A stretch of DNA of 14,013 nt from Gammaproteobacteria bacterium (GTDB lineage: Bacteria; Pseudomonadota; Gammaproteobacteria; SZUA-21): assembly GCA_003233075.1 (NCBI GenBank), contig QIKQ01000296.1, forward strand, positions 1 through 14,013, in the 5' to 3' direction. Positions 6,008 to 12,746 of this stretch are shown piece by piece. Each line of letters begins with the position of its first letter. Positions within the stretch are counted from its first letter, which is position 1. The notes beneath the pieces were generated by a model that was not told the origin of the DNA, did no database searches, and saw only the letters and a list, made by a program, of their open reading frames with translations. The position numbers and the translations under genes were made by a program.

Positions 6008-7564
6008 TTATTCCACGGTATCAGGTGCGATTAATGAACGACCTGTCATCTCTGGCGGTTTCTCAAGACCCATCAATTCCATCATAGTAGGAATAATATC
6101 AGCAAGAATGCCATTGTCAGTTAATTGAGTATCTTCGTCACCCACATAGATTAAAGGTACGGGATTGGTGGTATGCGCAGTATGTGCTTGGCCGGTACCA
6201 TCACCTCGCATTTTTTCTGCATTGCCGTGATCAGCGGTAATAATCCAATGTGCGCCTTTCGCTTTTACCACTGTGTACAACTTACCTAAGCAGACATCCA
6301 AAGCTTCAATTGCCTGCACTGTCGCAGCAAAATTTCCGGTGTGACCAACCATATCTGGATTGGCAAAATTGCTGATAATGACATCGTACTTATCAGATTC
6401 GATTGCTTTAATCATTTTTTCTGTCATTTCAGGCGCGCACATTTCTGGTTGCAAATCATAGGTCGCGACCTGGGGCGATTGAATTAAGATTCGATCCTCG
6501 CCCTCAAAAGGTTCTTCTTCGCCGCCATTAAAAAAGAAAGTAACATGCGCATATTTTTCGGTTTCGGCAATTCGCAGTTGTCGCAAACCTAAATTTGCCA
6601 ATACTTCGCCGAACACATTGCGCATCCGATCTGGAGGAAATGCGACCGGTATTTCAAACTCTTGACTGTATTCCGTTAAGCTGACATAAGTTCCTATTTC
6701 TGGAATTCTATTTCGCCTAAAACCATCAAACTCAGTTTCAATAAAGGGTCTTGATATTTGCCTCGCCCGATCCGATCGATAATTCATAAAAACAACGATA
6801 TCGCCATCGCTAATCTTAACCGCTGATTCGCCCTTGGGAACAATCGATGTTGCCTTAACAAACTCGTCAGACTCATCGCGATCATAGGCTTGCTGCAATG
6901 CTTCTTCCGCACTAGAGGCGGTAAATTCGCCTTTACCATCAACCATTAAATCGTAGGCAGATTGAACTCTTTGCCAACGCCGATCCCGATCCATCGAATA
7001 ATAACGTCCTATAATAGATGCAATTCGACCGCACCCTAACGCCGTAAATTTATCTTCCATCATTCGAATAGAAGTTAATGCGCTTTTGGGTGGCGTATCA
7101 CGCCCATCTAAAAAAGCATGCATATAAACTTGCTTAACGCCTTTTTCAATTGCTAATTGTGCCATCGCATGAATATGTTCTTCATGGCTGTGCACGCCGC
7201 CAGGCGATAACAAGCCTAGAATGTGAATAGCGCTACCTGATTCCAGCGCTTGATCAACAGCGTTGGTTAATACCTTGTTACTGAAAAACGAACCCGTCCG
7301 GATCGCTCTACTCACACGTGTAAATTCTTGATATACAACTCGACCCGAGCCTAAATTTAAGTGACCAACCTCCGAATTACCCATCTGATCGCCAGGTAAG
7401 CCAACAGCAGCGCCTGAAGTGCCAATTAGGGTGCTGGCGTACTTCTGATGTAATTTATCCCAGTTAGGTTTATTGGCGGCCTGTATTGCATTAAAGTAGG
7501 TGTTCTCGCTATAACCCCAACCATCTAATACCGTGAGAATAAAAGGTCTTGATCGATCTGACAT
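6008..7564 (-). CDS. gpmI: 2,3-bisphosphoglycerate-independent phosphoglycerate mutase
   Basis: The 518-residue enzyme interconverts 3- and 2-phosphoglycerate in cytoplasmic glycolysis and gluconeogenesis, using two Mn ions and a phosphoserine. Length and motifs are normal for the family. Visible are Asp14 in VLDGWG, catalytic Ser64 in MGNSEVGHLNLGSGR, His125 in GGVHSH, the substrate loop HAFLDGRDTPP (149-159), Asp404 and His408 in NPDMVGHTGN, Asp445-His446 in TADHGNAEKM and His464 in HTAHTTNPVP. It is the first gene of the gpmI-envC-ctpA run. The ATG has no clear Shine-Dalgarno, and a good promoter lies so close that the transcript may be nearly leaderless. No later Met is available before the first motif, so this start is firm. 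Confidence 0.97.
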   Translation of the reverse strand: MSDRSRPFILTVLDGWGYSENTYFNAIQAANKPNWDKLHQKYASTLIGTSGAAVGLPGDQMGNSEVGHLNLGSGRVVYQEFTRVSRAIRTGSFFSNKVLTNAVDQALESGSAIHILGLLSPGGVHSHEEHIHAMAQLAIEKGVKQVYMHAFLDGRDTPPKSALTSIRMMEDKFTALGCGRIASIIGRYYSMDRDRRWQRVQSAYDLMVDGKGEFTASSAEEALQQAYDRDESDEFVKATSIVPKGESAVKISDGDIVVFMNYRSDRARQISRPFIETEFDGFRRNRIPEIGTYVSLTEYSQEFEIPVAFPPDRMRNVFGEVLANLGLRQLRIAETEKYAHVTFFFNGGEEEPFEGEDRILIQSPQVATYDLQPEMCAPEMTEKMIKAIESDKYDVIISNFANPDMVGHTGNFAATVQAIEALDVCLGKLYTVVKAKGAHWIITADHGNAEKMRGDGTGQAHTAHTTNPVPLIYVGDEDTQLTDNGILADIIPTMMELMGLEKPPEMTGRSLIAPDTVE

Positions 7565-7568
7565 ATTT

Positions 7569-7596
7569 TCTATAATTTCCGTAACTTATCTGTCAA
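7569..7596 (-). promoter_or_regulatory. Candidate sigma-70 promoter immediately before gpmI
   Basis: On the minus strand a perfect TTGACA (plus 7591-7596) is followed after 16 bases by TATAGA (plus 7569-7574), a 4/6 match to TATAAT. The -10 box ends four bases before the ATG, so transcription would begin at or beside the start codon. Confidence 0.45.
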
Positions 7597-7657
7597 CGTT
7601 GTTAAGTATTAGGCTAAATAAATTAGACACATTCTAACTTAATGGCACAAAAAATAC

Positions 7658-7677
7658 ACGTAATAGCTTAATTACGT
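7658..7677. promoter_or_regulatory. Operator-like dyad in the gpmI-arsR intergenic region
   Basis: ACGTAAT (7658-7664) and ATTACGT (7671-7677) are perfect reverse complements with a 6-base spacer. On the minus strand the dyad overlaps TTGACG (plus 7675-7680), a 5/6 match to a -35 box pointing at gpmI. A second shorter dyad, TTAGA-5-TCTAA, lies at 7623-7637. Either could be the binding site of the ArsR-family regulator encoded alongside. Confidence 0.4.
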
Positions 7678-7727
7678 CAAAATCTAATACTTTTGCACCA
7701 AATGTAGCCCTAAATGTAAAAAGGGGG

Positions 7728-7754
7728 TTCACAAACACCTTATTATTGTATAAT
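7728..7754 (+). promoter_or_regulatory. Candidate promoter for the ArsR-family regulator
   Basis: TATAAT lies at 7749-7754, and TTCACA (7728-7733, 5/6 match to TTGACA) lies 15 bases upstream, a short but tolerable spacer. It would give a leader of about 90 bases before the regulator start at 7850. Confidence 0.5.
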
Positions 7755-7849
7755 GTTCCTCTTATAAAGGGCAGCATCTTCTTTAAATTGTTTAACCCGT
7801 TTTAATTGGGGAGCTGCGTAAACCAATAATTATAGAATAGGTGCGTGTT

Positions 7850-8188
7850 ATGAGTGTAAGTGCCGAACTCCTCATGACCCAGGATGACGATATAGAGCGT
7901 GCTTCACGGTCGCTTAAAGCTATGTCCCATCCCTTGCGGTTAAAAATACTTTGCACGCTAGGCGAGCGCGAAGTCAGTGTACAAGACATAGTTCAATACG
8001 TAGGAACTTCTCAAAGCAATATTTCCCAACATCTAGCAATCCTAAGAGATAAGGGAATATTATCTTCTCGAAAAGATGCCAATCGTGTTTATTATCGAGT
8101 TGGAGACCCTCGTACTTTGCGTTTAATAGCAATGATGCGCGAAGTTTTTTGCTCAACTCCTGATGCTCAAAGCACGATTTCATCGTAA
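7850..8188 (+). CDS. ArsR/SmtB-family regulator with BigR/SqrR-like cysteine pair
   Basis: The 112-residue protein is a winged helix-turn-helix repressor of the ArsR/SmtB family. SHPLRLKILCTL (26-37) is the first helix region, VQDIVQYVGTSQSNISQHLAILRDKGI (about 44-70) the helix-turn-helix, and RKDANRVYYRV the wing. The classic metal motif ELCVCDL is absent. Cys35 and Cys101 are the only cysteines, 66 residues apart, as reported for BigR (Cys42/Cys108) and SqrR (Cys41/Cys107), which sense persulfides and related oxidants. This suggests a thiol sensor. Start choice: an in-frame GTG at 7841 exists, but AGGTG at 7838-7842 is the better ribosome site for ATG 7850. It is divergent from gpmI; no sulfur-metabolism gene is nearby. 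The family is certain; the signal is inferred. Confidence 0.9.
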   Translation: MSVSAELLMTQDDDIERASRSLKAMSHPLRLKILCTLGEREVSVQDIVQYVGTSQSNISQHLAILRDKGILSSRKDANRVYYRVGDPRTLRLIAMMREVFCSTPDAQSTISS

Positions 8189-8219
8189 ATTCATACACAA
8201 TTTATAAACAGAAAGACTA

Positions 8220-8270
8220 CTAACGCAGCGTAGACCGGTGCTTGCCAAAAAACAAATTTAGCAGCGTTAG
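8220..8270. terminator. Inverted repeat between convergent arsR and fcl genes
   Basis: Positions 8220-8229 (CTAACGCAGC) and 8261-8270 (GCAGCGTTAG) are reverse complements at 9 of 10 positions, with a 31-base centre. It sits in the 104-bp gap between the stops of the convergent genes. With its long loop and no T-run, a terminator role is only a guess. Confidence 0.3.
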
Positions 8271-8292
8271 CTTCAAGCCAACACTGTGTCAT

Positions 8293-9288
8293 TTATTGAC
8301 GCAGTAAAGACTGATTACAAGTCTTATACCATTCGTATGTCTGCTGCAAGCCTTCAAATAATTCAATGGATGGAGTCCAACCTAAATTTTTTAAAAGCTC
8401 TACATCCATCAACTTCCTTGGTGCACCGTCCGGCTTATTCGCGTCGAACTCAATTCGGCCACTAAAACCAGTAACCTTAGCAATTAATTCTGCAAGTTGC
8501 TTGATAGTAATATCCCTGCCTGAGCCTATATTTATATGCGATAACATAGGATCAACGTGAGATTCATACTTGTCTTTTGCAAGCATCATGACGTGAAGAC
8601 TTGCAGATGCCATATCATCAACGTGAAGAAATTCTCGTCGCGGCTTACCACTTCCCCATATTTCGATTGAAGGCAAATTATCAGTTTTTGCTTGATCAAA
8701 TCGTCTTAATAGAGCGGGTATCACGTGGCTATTAAGCGGATGAAAATTATCATTTGTACCATATAAATTAGTAGGCATGACCGATCGATAATCCATTCCG
8801 TATTGAGAATTATACGACTCACACATTTTAATTCCAGCTATTTTGGCGACCGCATAAGGTTCATTGGTCTGCTCCAATTTTCCTGACAACAATGCTTCTT
8901 CTCGCATCGGTTGTTGAGCTAATTTTGGATATATACAGGAGCTACCTAAGAACAATAATTTACCCACACCAGCTCGATAAGATTCATGTATTACATTGCA
9001 TTCAATCATTAAGTTTTGGTAAATAAATTCAGCACGATATTGATTGTTCGAGTGAATTCCGCCGACTTTAGCCGCCGCAAGTACTACATAGTCTATTTTT
9101 TCAGATGCAAAAAACTTTCTCGTCGCTGCTTGATCCGTTAAATCTAATTCGGAACTTGACCGAGTTATAATATTATTATACGCCTGCGACTTTAATTTTC
9201 TGATAATGGCAGAACCAACCATGCCTCTGTGGCCAGCGATATAAAATGTAGTCGTTTTTGCTAAGCTAGAATTAGAAATTGTACTCAT
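8293..9288 (-). CDS. fcl: GDP-L-fucose synthase (epimerase/reductase)
   Basis: The 331-residue short-chain dehydrogenase converts GDP-4-keto-6-deoxy-mannose to GDP-L-fucose with NADPH, the step after Gmd. The Rossmann motif is GHRGMVGSA (19-27). Catalytic residues align with E. coli Fcl at a constant +9 offset: Ser116 and Cys118 in GSSCIYPKLA, Tyr145 and Lys149 in EPYAVAKIAGIK, and His188 in NSHVIPALLRR. The PTNLYG block (172-177) is also present. About nine extra residues precede the usual N-terminus. It starts 15 bp after the gmd stop, so the two are surely co-transcribed. The weak GAAG before the ATG hints at translational coupling. The product feeds fucose into surface polysaccharide. Confidence 0.95.
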   Translation of the reverse strand: MSTISNSSLAKTTTFYIAGHRGMVGSAIIRKLKSQAYNNIITRSSSELDLTDQAATRKFFASEKIDYVVLAAAKVGGIHSNNQYRAEFIYQNLMIECNVIHESYRAGVGKLLFLGSSCIYPKLAQQPMREEALLSGKLEQTNEPYAVAKIAGIKMCESYNSQYGMDYRSVMPTNLYGTNDNFHPLNSHVIPALLRRFDQAKTDNLPSIEIWGSGKPRREFLHVDDMASASLHVMMLAKDKYESHVDPMLSHINIGSGRDITIKQLAELIAKVTGFSGRIEFDANKPDGAPRKLMDVELLKNLGWTPSIELFEGLQQTYEWYKTCNQSLLRQ

Positions 9289-9303
9289 GCCAACATCTTC
9301 ACT

Positions 9304-10425
9304 TTATTCATGATAAGAAAATGTTTTAAAACCGCTTTTTTGCACTAGTGAATCACGTTTTGCTATATTGAGGTCTTCTGCCACCATCTGCGCAACTAAC
9401 TCATCAAACGGTATCTTAGGAACCCAGCCAAGCTTTTCTTTTGCGCGAGTTGGGTCTCCTAGCAATGTTTCTACCTCTGTCGGACGATAATAACGTTTAT
9501 CCACCCGAACAATTTCATCACCAATCTTAGAGGCTGTTTGATCTTTAGCAAAAATATCTTTTATTACGCCAATTTCATCTTCCGCGCTACCTCGCCATTC
9601 CAGAGAAAACCCCAATTTTTCGGCCGCTAGTTCTACGAACTGCCTAACCGAATATTGATGACCAGTCGCAATTACAAAATCCTCTGGCTCATCCTGTTGC
9701 AACATTAACCATTGCATTTCTACATAGTCTTGCGCATGCCCCCAATCTCTCAGCGCATTCATATTACCTAAATACAAACAATCTTGCAGACCGACTAGTA
9801 TTCGGCTTAATGCTCTCGTTATTTTTCTGGTGACAAAGGTCTCTCCACGCAAAGGTGATTCGTGATTAAATAGAATCCCATTACAAGCATAAATCCCATA
9901 CGCCTCTCTATAGTTTACTGTAATCCAATAGGCATATTGCTTGGCAACCGCGTAGGGCGAGCGAGGATAAAAAGGCGTTGACTCGGTTTGGGGTGTCTCT
10001 AACACCTTACCAAATAATTCAGAAGTTGATGCCTGGTAAAATTTAGTTTTCTTTTCAAGTCCTAAAATACGAATAGCCTCTAAAATTCTTAAGGTGCCTA
10101 TGCCGACCACATCCGCTGTATACTCTGGCGCTTCAAATGAAACAGCAACGTGACTTTGGGCGCCTAAATTATATATTTCATCCGGCTGGCATTCCTGAAT
10201 TATGCGCACTAGATTGCTAGTATCTGTCAAATCGCCGTAATGAAGAATAAATCGTTGGTCTTCAGCATGGGGATCCTGATACAAATCATCTATACGGTCT
10301 GTATTAAAAAGTGAAGAGCGCCTTTTAATTCCATGCACGATATAGTTTTTCGCTAGTAAAAATTTAGCCAAATAAGCTCCATCTTGACCTGTGATGCCTG
10401 TTATCAGCGCTATTTTTTTACTCAT
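9304..10425 (-). CDS. gmd: GDP-mannose 4,6-dehydratase
   Basis: The 373-residue enzyme makes GDP-4-keto-6-deoxy-D-mannose from GDP-mannose, the first step to GDP-L-fucose. It is a cytoplasmic short-chain dehydrogenase of normal length. Visible are the NADP-binding TGITGQDGAYLA (9-20), the RRSSLFNTDRID loop (35-46), Thr134 and Glu136 in QASTSELFGKV, Tyr158 and Lys162 in RSPYAVAKQYA, and NHESPLRGETFVTRKI near residue 190. KRYYRPTEVETLLGDPTRA near the end is also typical. The start is well supported by GGAGAGGTG upstream of ATG. A good sigma-70 promoter lies about 75 bp upstream. It leads the gmd-fcl operon. Confidence 0.97.
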   Translation of the reverse strand: MSKKIALITGITGQDGAYLAKFLLAKNYIVHGIKRRSSLFNTDRIDDLYQDPHAEDQRFILHYGDLTDTSNLVRIIQECQPDEIYNLGAQSHVAVSFEAPEYTADVVGIGTLRILEAIRILGLEKKTKFYQASTSELFGKVLETPQTESTPFYPRSPYAVAKQYAYWITVNYREAYGIYACNGILFNHESPLRGETFVTRKITRALSRILVGLQDCLYLGNMNALRDWGHAQDYVEMQWLMLQQDEPEDFVIATGHQYSVRQFVELAAEKLGFSLEWRGSAEDEIGVIKDIFAKDQTASKIGDEIVRVDKRYYRPTEVETLLGDPTRAKEKLGWVPKIPFDELVAQMVAEDLNIAKRDSLVQKSGFKTFSYHE

Positions 10426-10500
10426 TGGCTCACCTCTCCGTAAATCTTAATTTTTTTAACAATTTTTTAAACTTAGCTTAGTCGAAATAAAGAAAAACTA

Positions 10501-10529
10501 AGTATATAAACCTAGGCACTGTCTTTCAA
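10501..10529 (-). promoter_or_regulatory. Sigma-70 promoter of the gmd-fcl operon
   Basis: On the minus strand TTGAAA (plus 10524-10529) and TATACT (plus 10501-10506) each match the consensus at 5 of 6 positions and are separated by exactly 17 bases. Transcription would start near 10494, giving a leader of roughly 70 AT-rich bases before the gmd ATG. The promoter lies in the 142-bp gap after uxs, so gmd-fcl can be expressed independently of uxs. Confidence 0.7.
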
Positions 10530-10567
10530 TTACTGGATGGATCAACTAACAAATTTCAGCTGGCCAT

Positions 10568-11512
10568 TCACATAAAATTTTTAAAATACTTAATCGTCTT
10601 AACCAAACCTGCCTCCAATTTAACATGAGGTTCCCAGTCTAGTTTTTGCTTGGCGAAAGTAATATCAGGTTGCCTCTGGGTAGGGTCATCTTCAGGTAAG
10701 GGCTTGTAAATTAGTTTAGATTTCGAGTTAGTCAACTCAATTATTTTTTCGGCAAGCTCCTTGATTGTAAACTCTCCTGGATTGCCTAAATTCATAGGAC
10801 CAATGACATCATCAGGCGATTCCATCAGTCGTATAAAACCTTCAACCATATCACTCACATAACAAAACGACCGAGATTGGCTGCCATCTCCATAAATGGT
10901 AATGCCTTCATCTTTTAAAGCTTGCATAATAAAGTTAGAAACAACTCTACCATCATTCGGATGCATGTTTGGCCCATAGGTATTAAAAATTCTTGCAACC
11001 TTTATTTTCAATCTATGTTGACGAAAGTAATCGAAAAACAATGTTTCCGCGCAACGCTTACCTTCATCATAACAGGACCTAGTTCCGATAGGATTTACAT
11101 GCCCCCAATAATCTTCAGTTTGCGGATGCACTTGCGGATCGCCGTAGACTTCACTGGTGGATGCCTGCATGATTGTTGCTTTGGTACGTTTTGCCAAGCC
11201 CAGCATGTTAATTGCACCATGTACCGCAGTTTTAGTCGTTTGCACTGGATCATATTGATAATGTATCGGCGATGCAGGGCAAGCAAGATTATAGATTTCG
11301 TCAACTTCAACATACAAAGGAAAGGTGACGTCGTGACGCAACAATTCAAAATTAGAATTTGAAATTAAATGTTCGACATTTTCTTTTGTACCCGTAAAAT
11401 AATTATCGAGACAGAGTACATCATTGCCCTTTTCCAATAATCGCTCACACAAGTGTGAGCCTAGAAACCCAGCACCTCCCGTTACTAAAATTCGTTTTTT
11501 TAAATGCAACAC
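10568..11512 (-). CDS. uxs: UDP-glucuronate decarboxylase (UDP-xylose synthase)
   Basis: The 314-residue short-chain dehydrogenase decarboxylates UDP-glucuronate to UDP-xylose with bound NAD. Motifs are TGGAGFLGSHL (11-21), LDNYFTGTKEN (35-45), LACPASPIHYQ (76-86), Thr119 and Glu121 in ASTSEVYGDP, Tyr148 and Lys152 in RSCYDEGKRCAE, and NTYGPNMHPNDGRV. The CYDEGKR signature separates this family from UDP-glucose epimerases. It is soluble, with no membrane segment, unlike animal homologues. No ATG fits: candidate starts are GTG (11510-11512) and TTG (11507-11509). AGGAG at 11516-11520 is three bases from GTG and six from TTG, so TTG may be used, giving 313 residues. Upstream lies a broken ugd, whose product would supply the substrate. 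Confidence 0.93.
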   Translation of the reverse strand: MLHLKKRILVTGGAGFLGSHLCERLLEKGNDVLCLDNYFTGTKENVEHLISNSNFELLRHDVTFPLYVEVDEIYNLACPASPIHYQYDPVQTTKTAVHGAINMLGLAKRTKATIMQASTSEVYGDPQVHPQTEDYWGHVNPIGTRSCYDEGKRCAETLFFDYFRQHRLKIKVARIFNTYGPNMHPNDGRVVSNFIMQALKDEGITIYGDGSQSRSFCYVSDMVEGFIRLMESPDDVIGPMNLGNPGEFTIKELAEKIIELTNSKSKLIYKPLPEDDPTQRQPDITFAKQKLDWEPHVKLEAGLVKTIKYFKNFM

Positions 11513-11558
11513 CTACTCCTAGTTATCGGTCTATACCATAATATATACAAGCAAGTTC

Positions 11559-11576
11559 TTCCAATCTATATTGGAA
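11559..11576. repeat. Short perfect hairpin between the ugd relic and uxs
   Basis: TTCCAAT (11559-11565) and ATTGGAA (11570-11576) form a 7-bp stem with a 4-base loop. It lies just after the end of the ugd relic on the minus strand and about 47 bp before uxs. It may be the remains of a terminator or part of the uxs regulatory region. No T-run follows. Confidence 0.35.
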
Positions 11577-11581
11577 TTACA

Positions 11582-12010
11582 CTACTTGTGTCCGTCAAAA
11601 ATAACCACTTGCGTTAGCCTGGCTGCAATTTGATCAAAATCAGAATTTCGGAACAACCCTCACTCAGTTAACAATAACATCGCATCAGCTCCATGCAAAA
11701 CTTCATATTGTGAATCTGACAAAATTACTCGCTTACTATTAAGCCATTTTTTCATTCATTTCCGCTTTTGCGTATTCATTTGCTGCCGGGTCATACACCT
11801 TTGCCCACGCCGCGGCTTTGAGTAAATCCTTGATTAAAACCATCGACAAGGCTTCGGCTTCATGCACCTATCTTCTTTAGCGGGCTTAAATGCTAAGCAC
11901 CAAATCGCTAAGACTTAGTCTCCAGTCTTGAGAAAAATGATTATATATTTGAATAGTAAGGTTTTTTCCTGGGCTCTTTATCTTCGGCTAATAATTTAAG
12001 ATAAGCGGCT
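11582..12010 (-). pseudogene. ugd: Broken 3' part of UDP-glucose 6-dehydrogenase
   Basis: Three frames on the minus strand together give the C-terminal domain of Ugd. The first (about 11966-11867) reads VLAIWCLAFKPAKEDR, matching the family's AIWGLAFKP block, with an in-frame TAA eight codons before the W. The second (about 11864-11739) reads HEAEALSMVLIKDLLKA and KVYDPAANEYAKAEM. The third (about 11745-11582) reads YEVLHGADAMLLLTE, a TGA at 11660-11662 where the family has Trp, then FRNSDFDQIA and VVIFDG. So there are at least two frameshifts, one near an A6 run, and two internal stops. A faint extension (YLKLLAED) reaches about 12010. The N-terminal NAD-binding half was not found. The intact enzyme would make UDP-glucuronate for Uxs. 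The identification is from recognised motifs. Confidence 0.8.
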
Positions 12011-12746
12011 CAATATTAACTTCATTGTGAGGTGATGAAAATCATGAGGCTCTGAAAATCAACCTTCTTTATACCCCGCTTAAGCCGTATCTACAATGCT
12101 AATCCTAATTTTCTATCCAATGTCTGTATTAGTTTGTATACAAGGAAAGCGCTTTCAATGGCTGTATTTAAGGCACGCAGTATCCTGTATTAGAAGATAT
12201 TTGTACAGCTATCATTTTTTTGTCCATTATCAAAGCATCTAAGCCGATATATTTCGAAACCACGAACGAATTTTTAACGTCGACAGCTTATAATTTTTAG
12301 TTACTTGTGAAGATTAAGTCAACTACTCACACCCGACACTTCAAGCAACAGCTAAGGCCATAGAGGTCGAACCTAAGCCAATAAACCCCCTAGCAGACCC
12401 GAAACTTAAAATAATTGAAAACTGAATAAACAAATGACTTTGATACATGTAAGTAATGCTCGATAAAGTTCGATATCTACAATTTAACTATATACGCTGT
12501 ACAGAAAAGTAGAAATGAGGCAGGACTAATGTAATAATACAGAGGTCAAACAATACTGAGTTGAATTTCTAAGCTAAACTATCATTTGCGAAATCAAAAT
12601 CGTTATCTTACGTCTTAAAGATATCGATTTAAATTTATTTCAATGGTAAAAGAAATTCAAAGTAAAGAAAAAATTTAATTGTTTAGAGGCACTAAATTTT
12701 ACTTAAAATGATTAACTTACTATTCAAAATCTTCTATTAGGAAAAC
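12011..12746. other. AT-rich stretch with no recognisable gene
   Basis: About 740 bp between the ugd relic and the glycosyltransferase. All reading frames are short. One minus-strand run (about 12110-12205) reads YRILRALNTAIESAFLVYKL and looks protein-like; one plus-strand run (about 12329-12424) reads VNYSHPTLQATAKAIEVEP and ends in a stop, but it has a stop just before it and no start. Both may be worn remnants of old genes. I found no tRNA, clear terminator, JUMPstart/ops-type element or transposase remnant. The promoter of the downstream gene must lie at its right end but is not clear by eye. Confidence 0.5.

Noticed and set aside
5862..6128. Plus-strand open frame of 88 codons
   Set aside because: It crosses the palindromic element and the antisense of the gpmI 3' end; no recognisable protein.
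7792..8198. Minus-strand open frames antisense to the ArsR gene
   Set aside because: The plus-strand frame has a full winged-helix domain and a ribosome site; the antisense frames show no domain features.
10922..11362. Plus-strand open frame of 146 codons antisense to uxs
   Set aside because: The uxs frame on the other strand carries all family motifs; this is its shadow.
12028..12060. Tiny plus-strand frame (MKIMRL) preceded by GAGGTG
   Set aside because: Six codons only, in degraded sequence, with no hairpin or gene after it to suggest a leader peptide.
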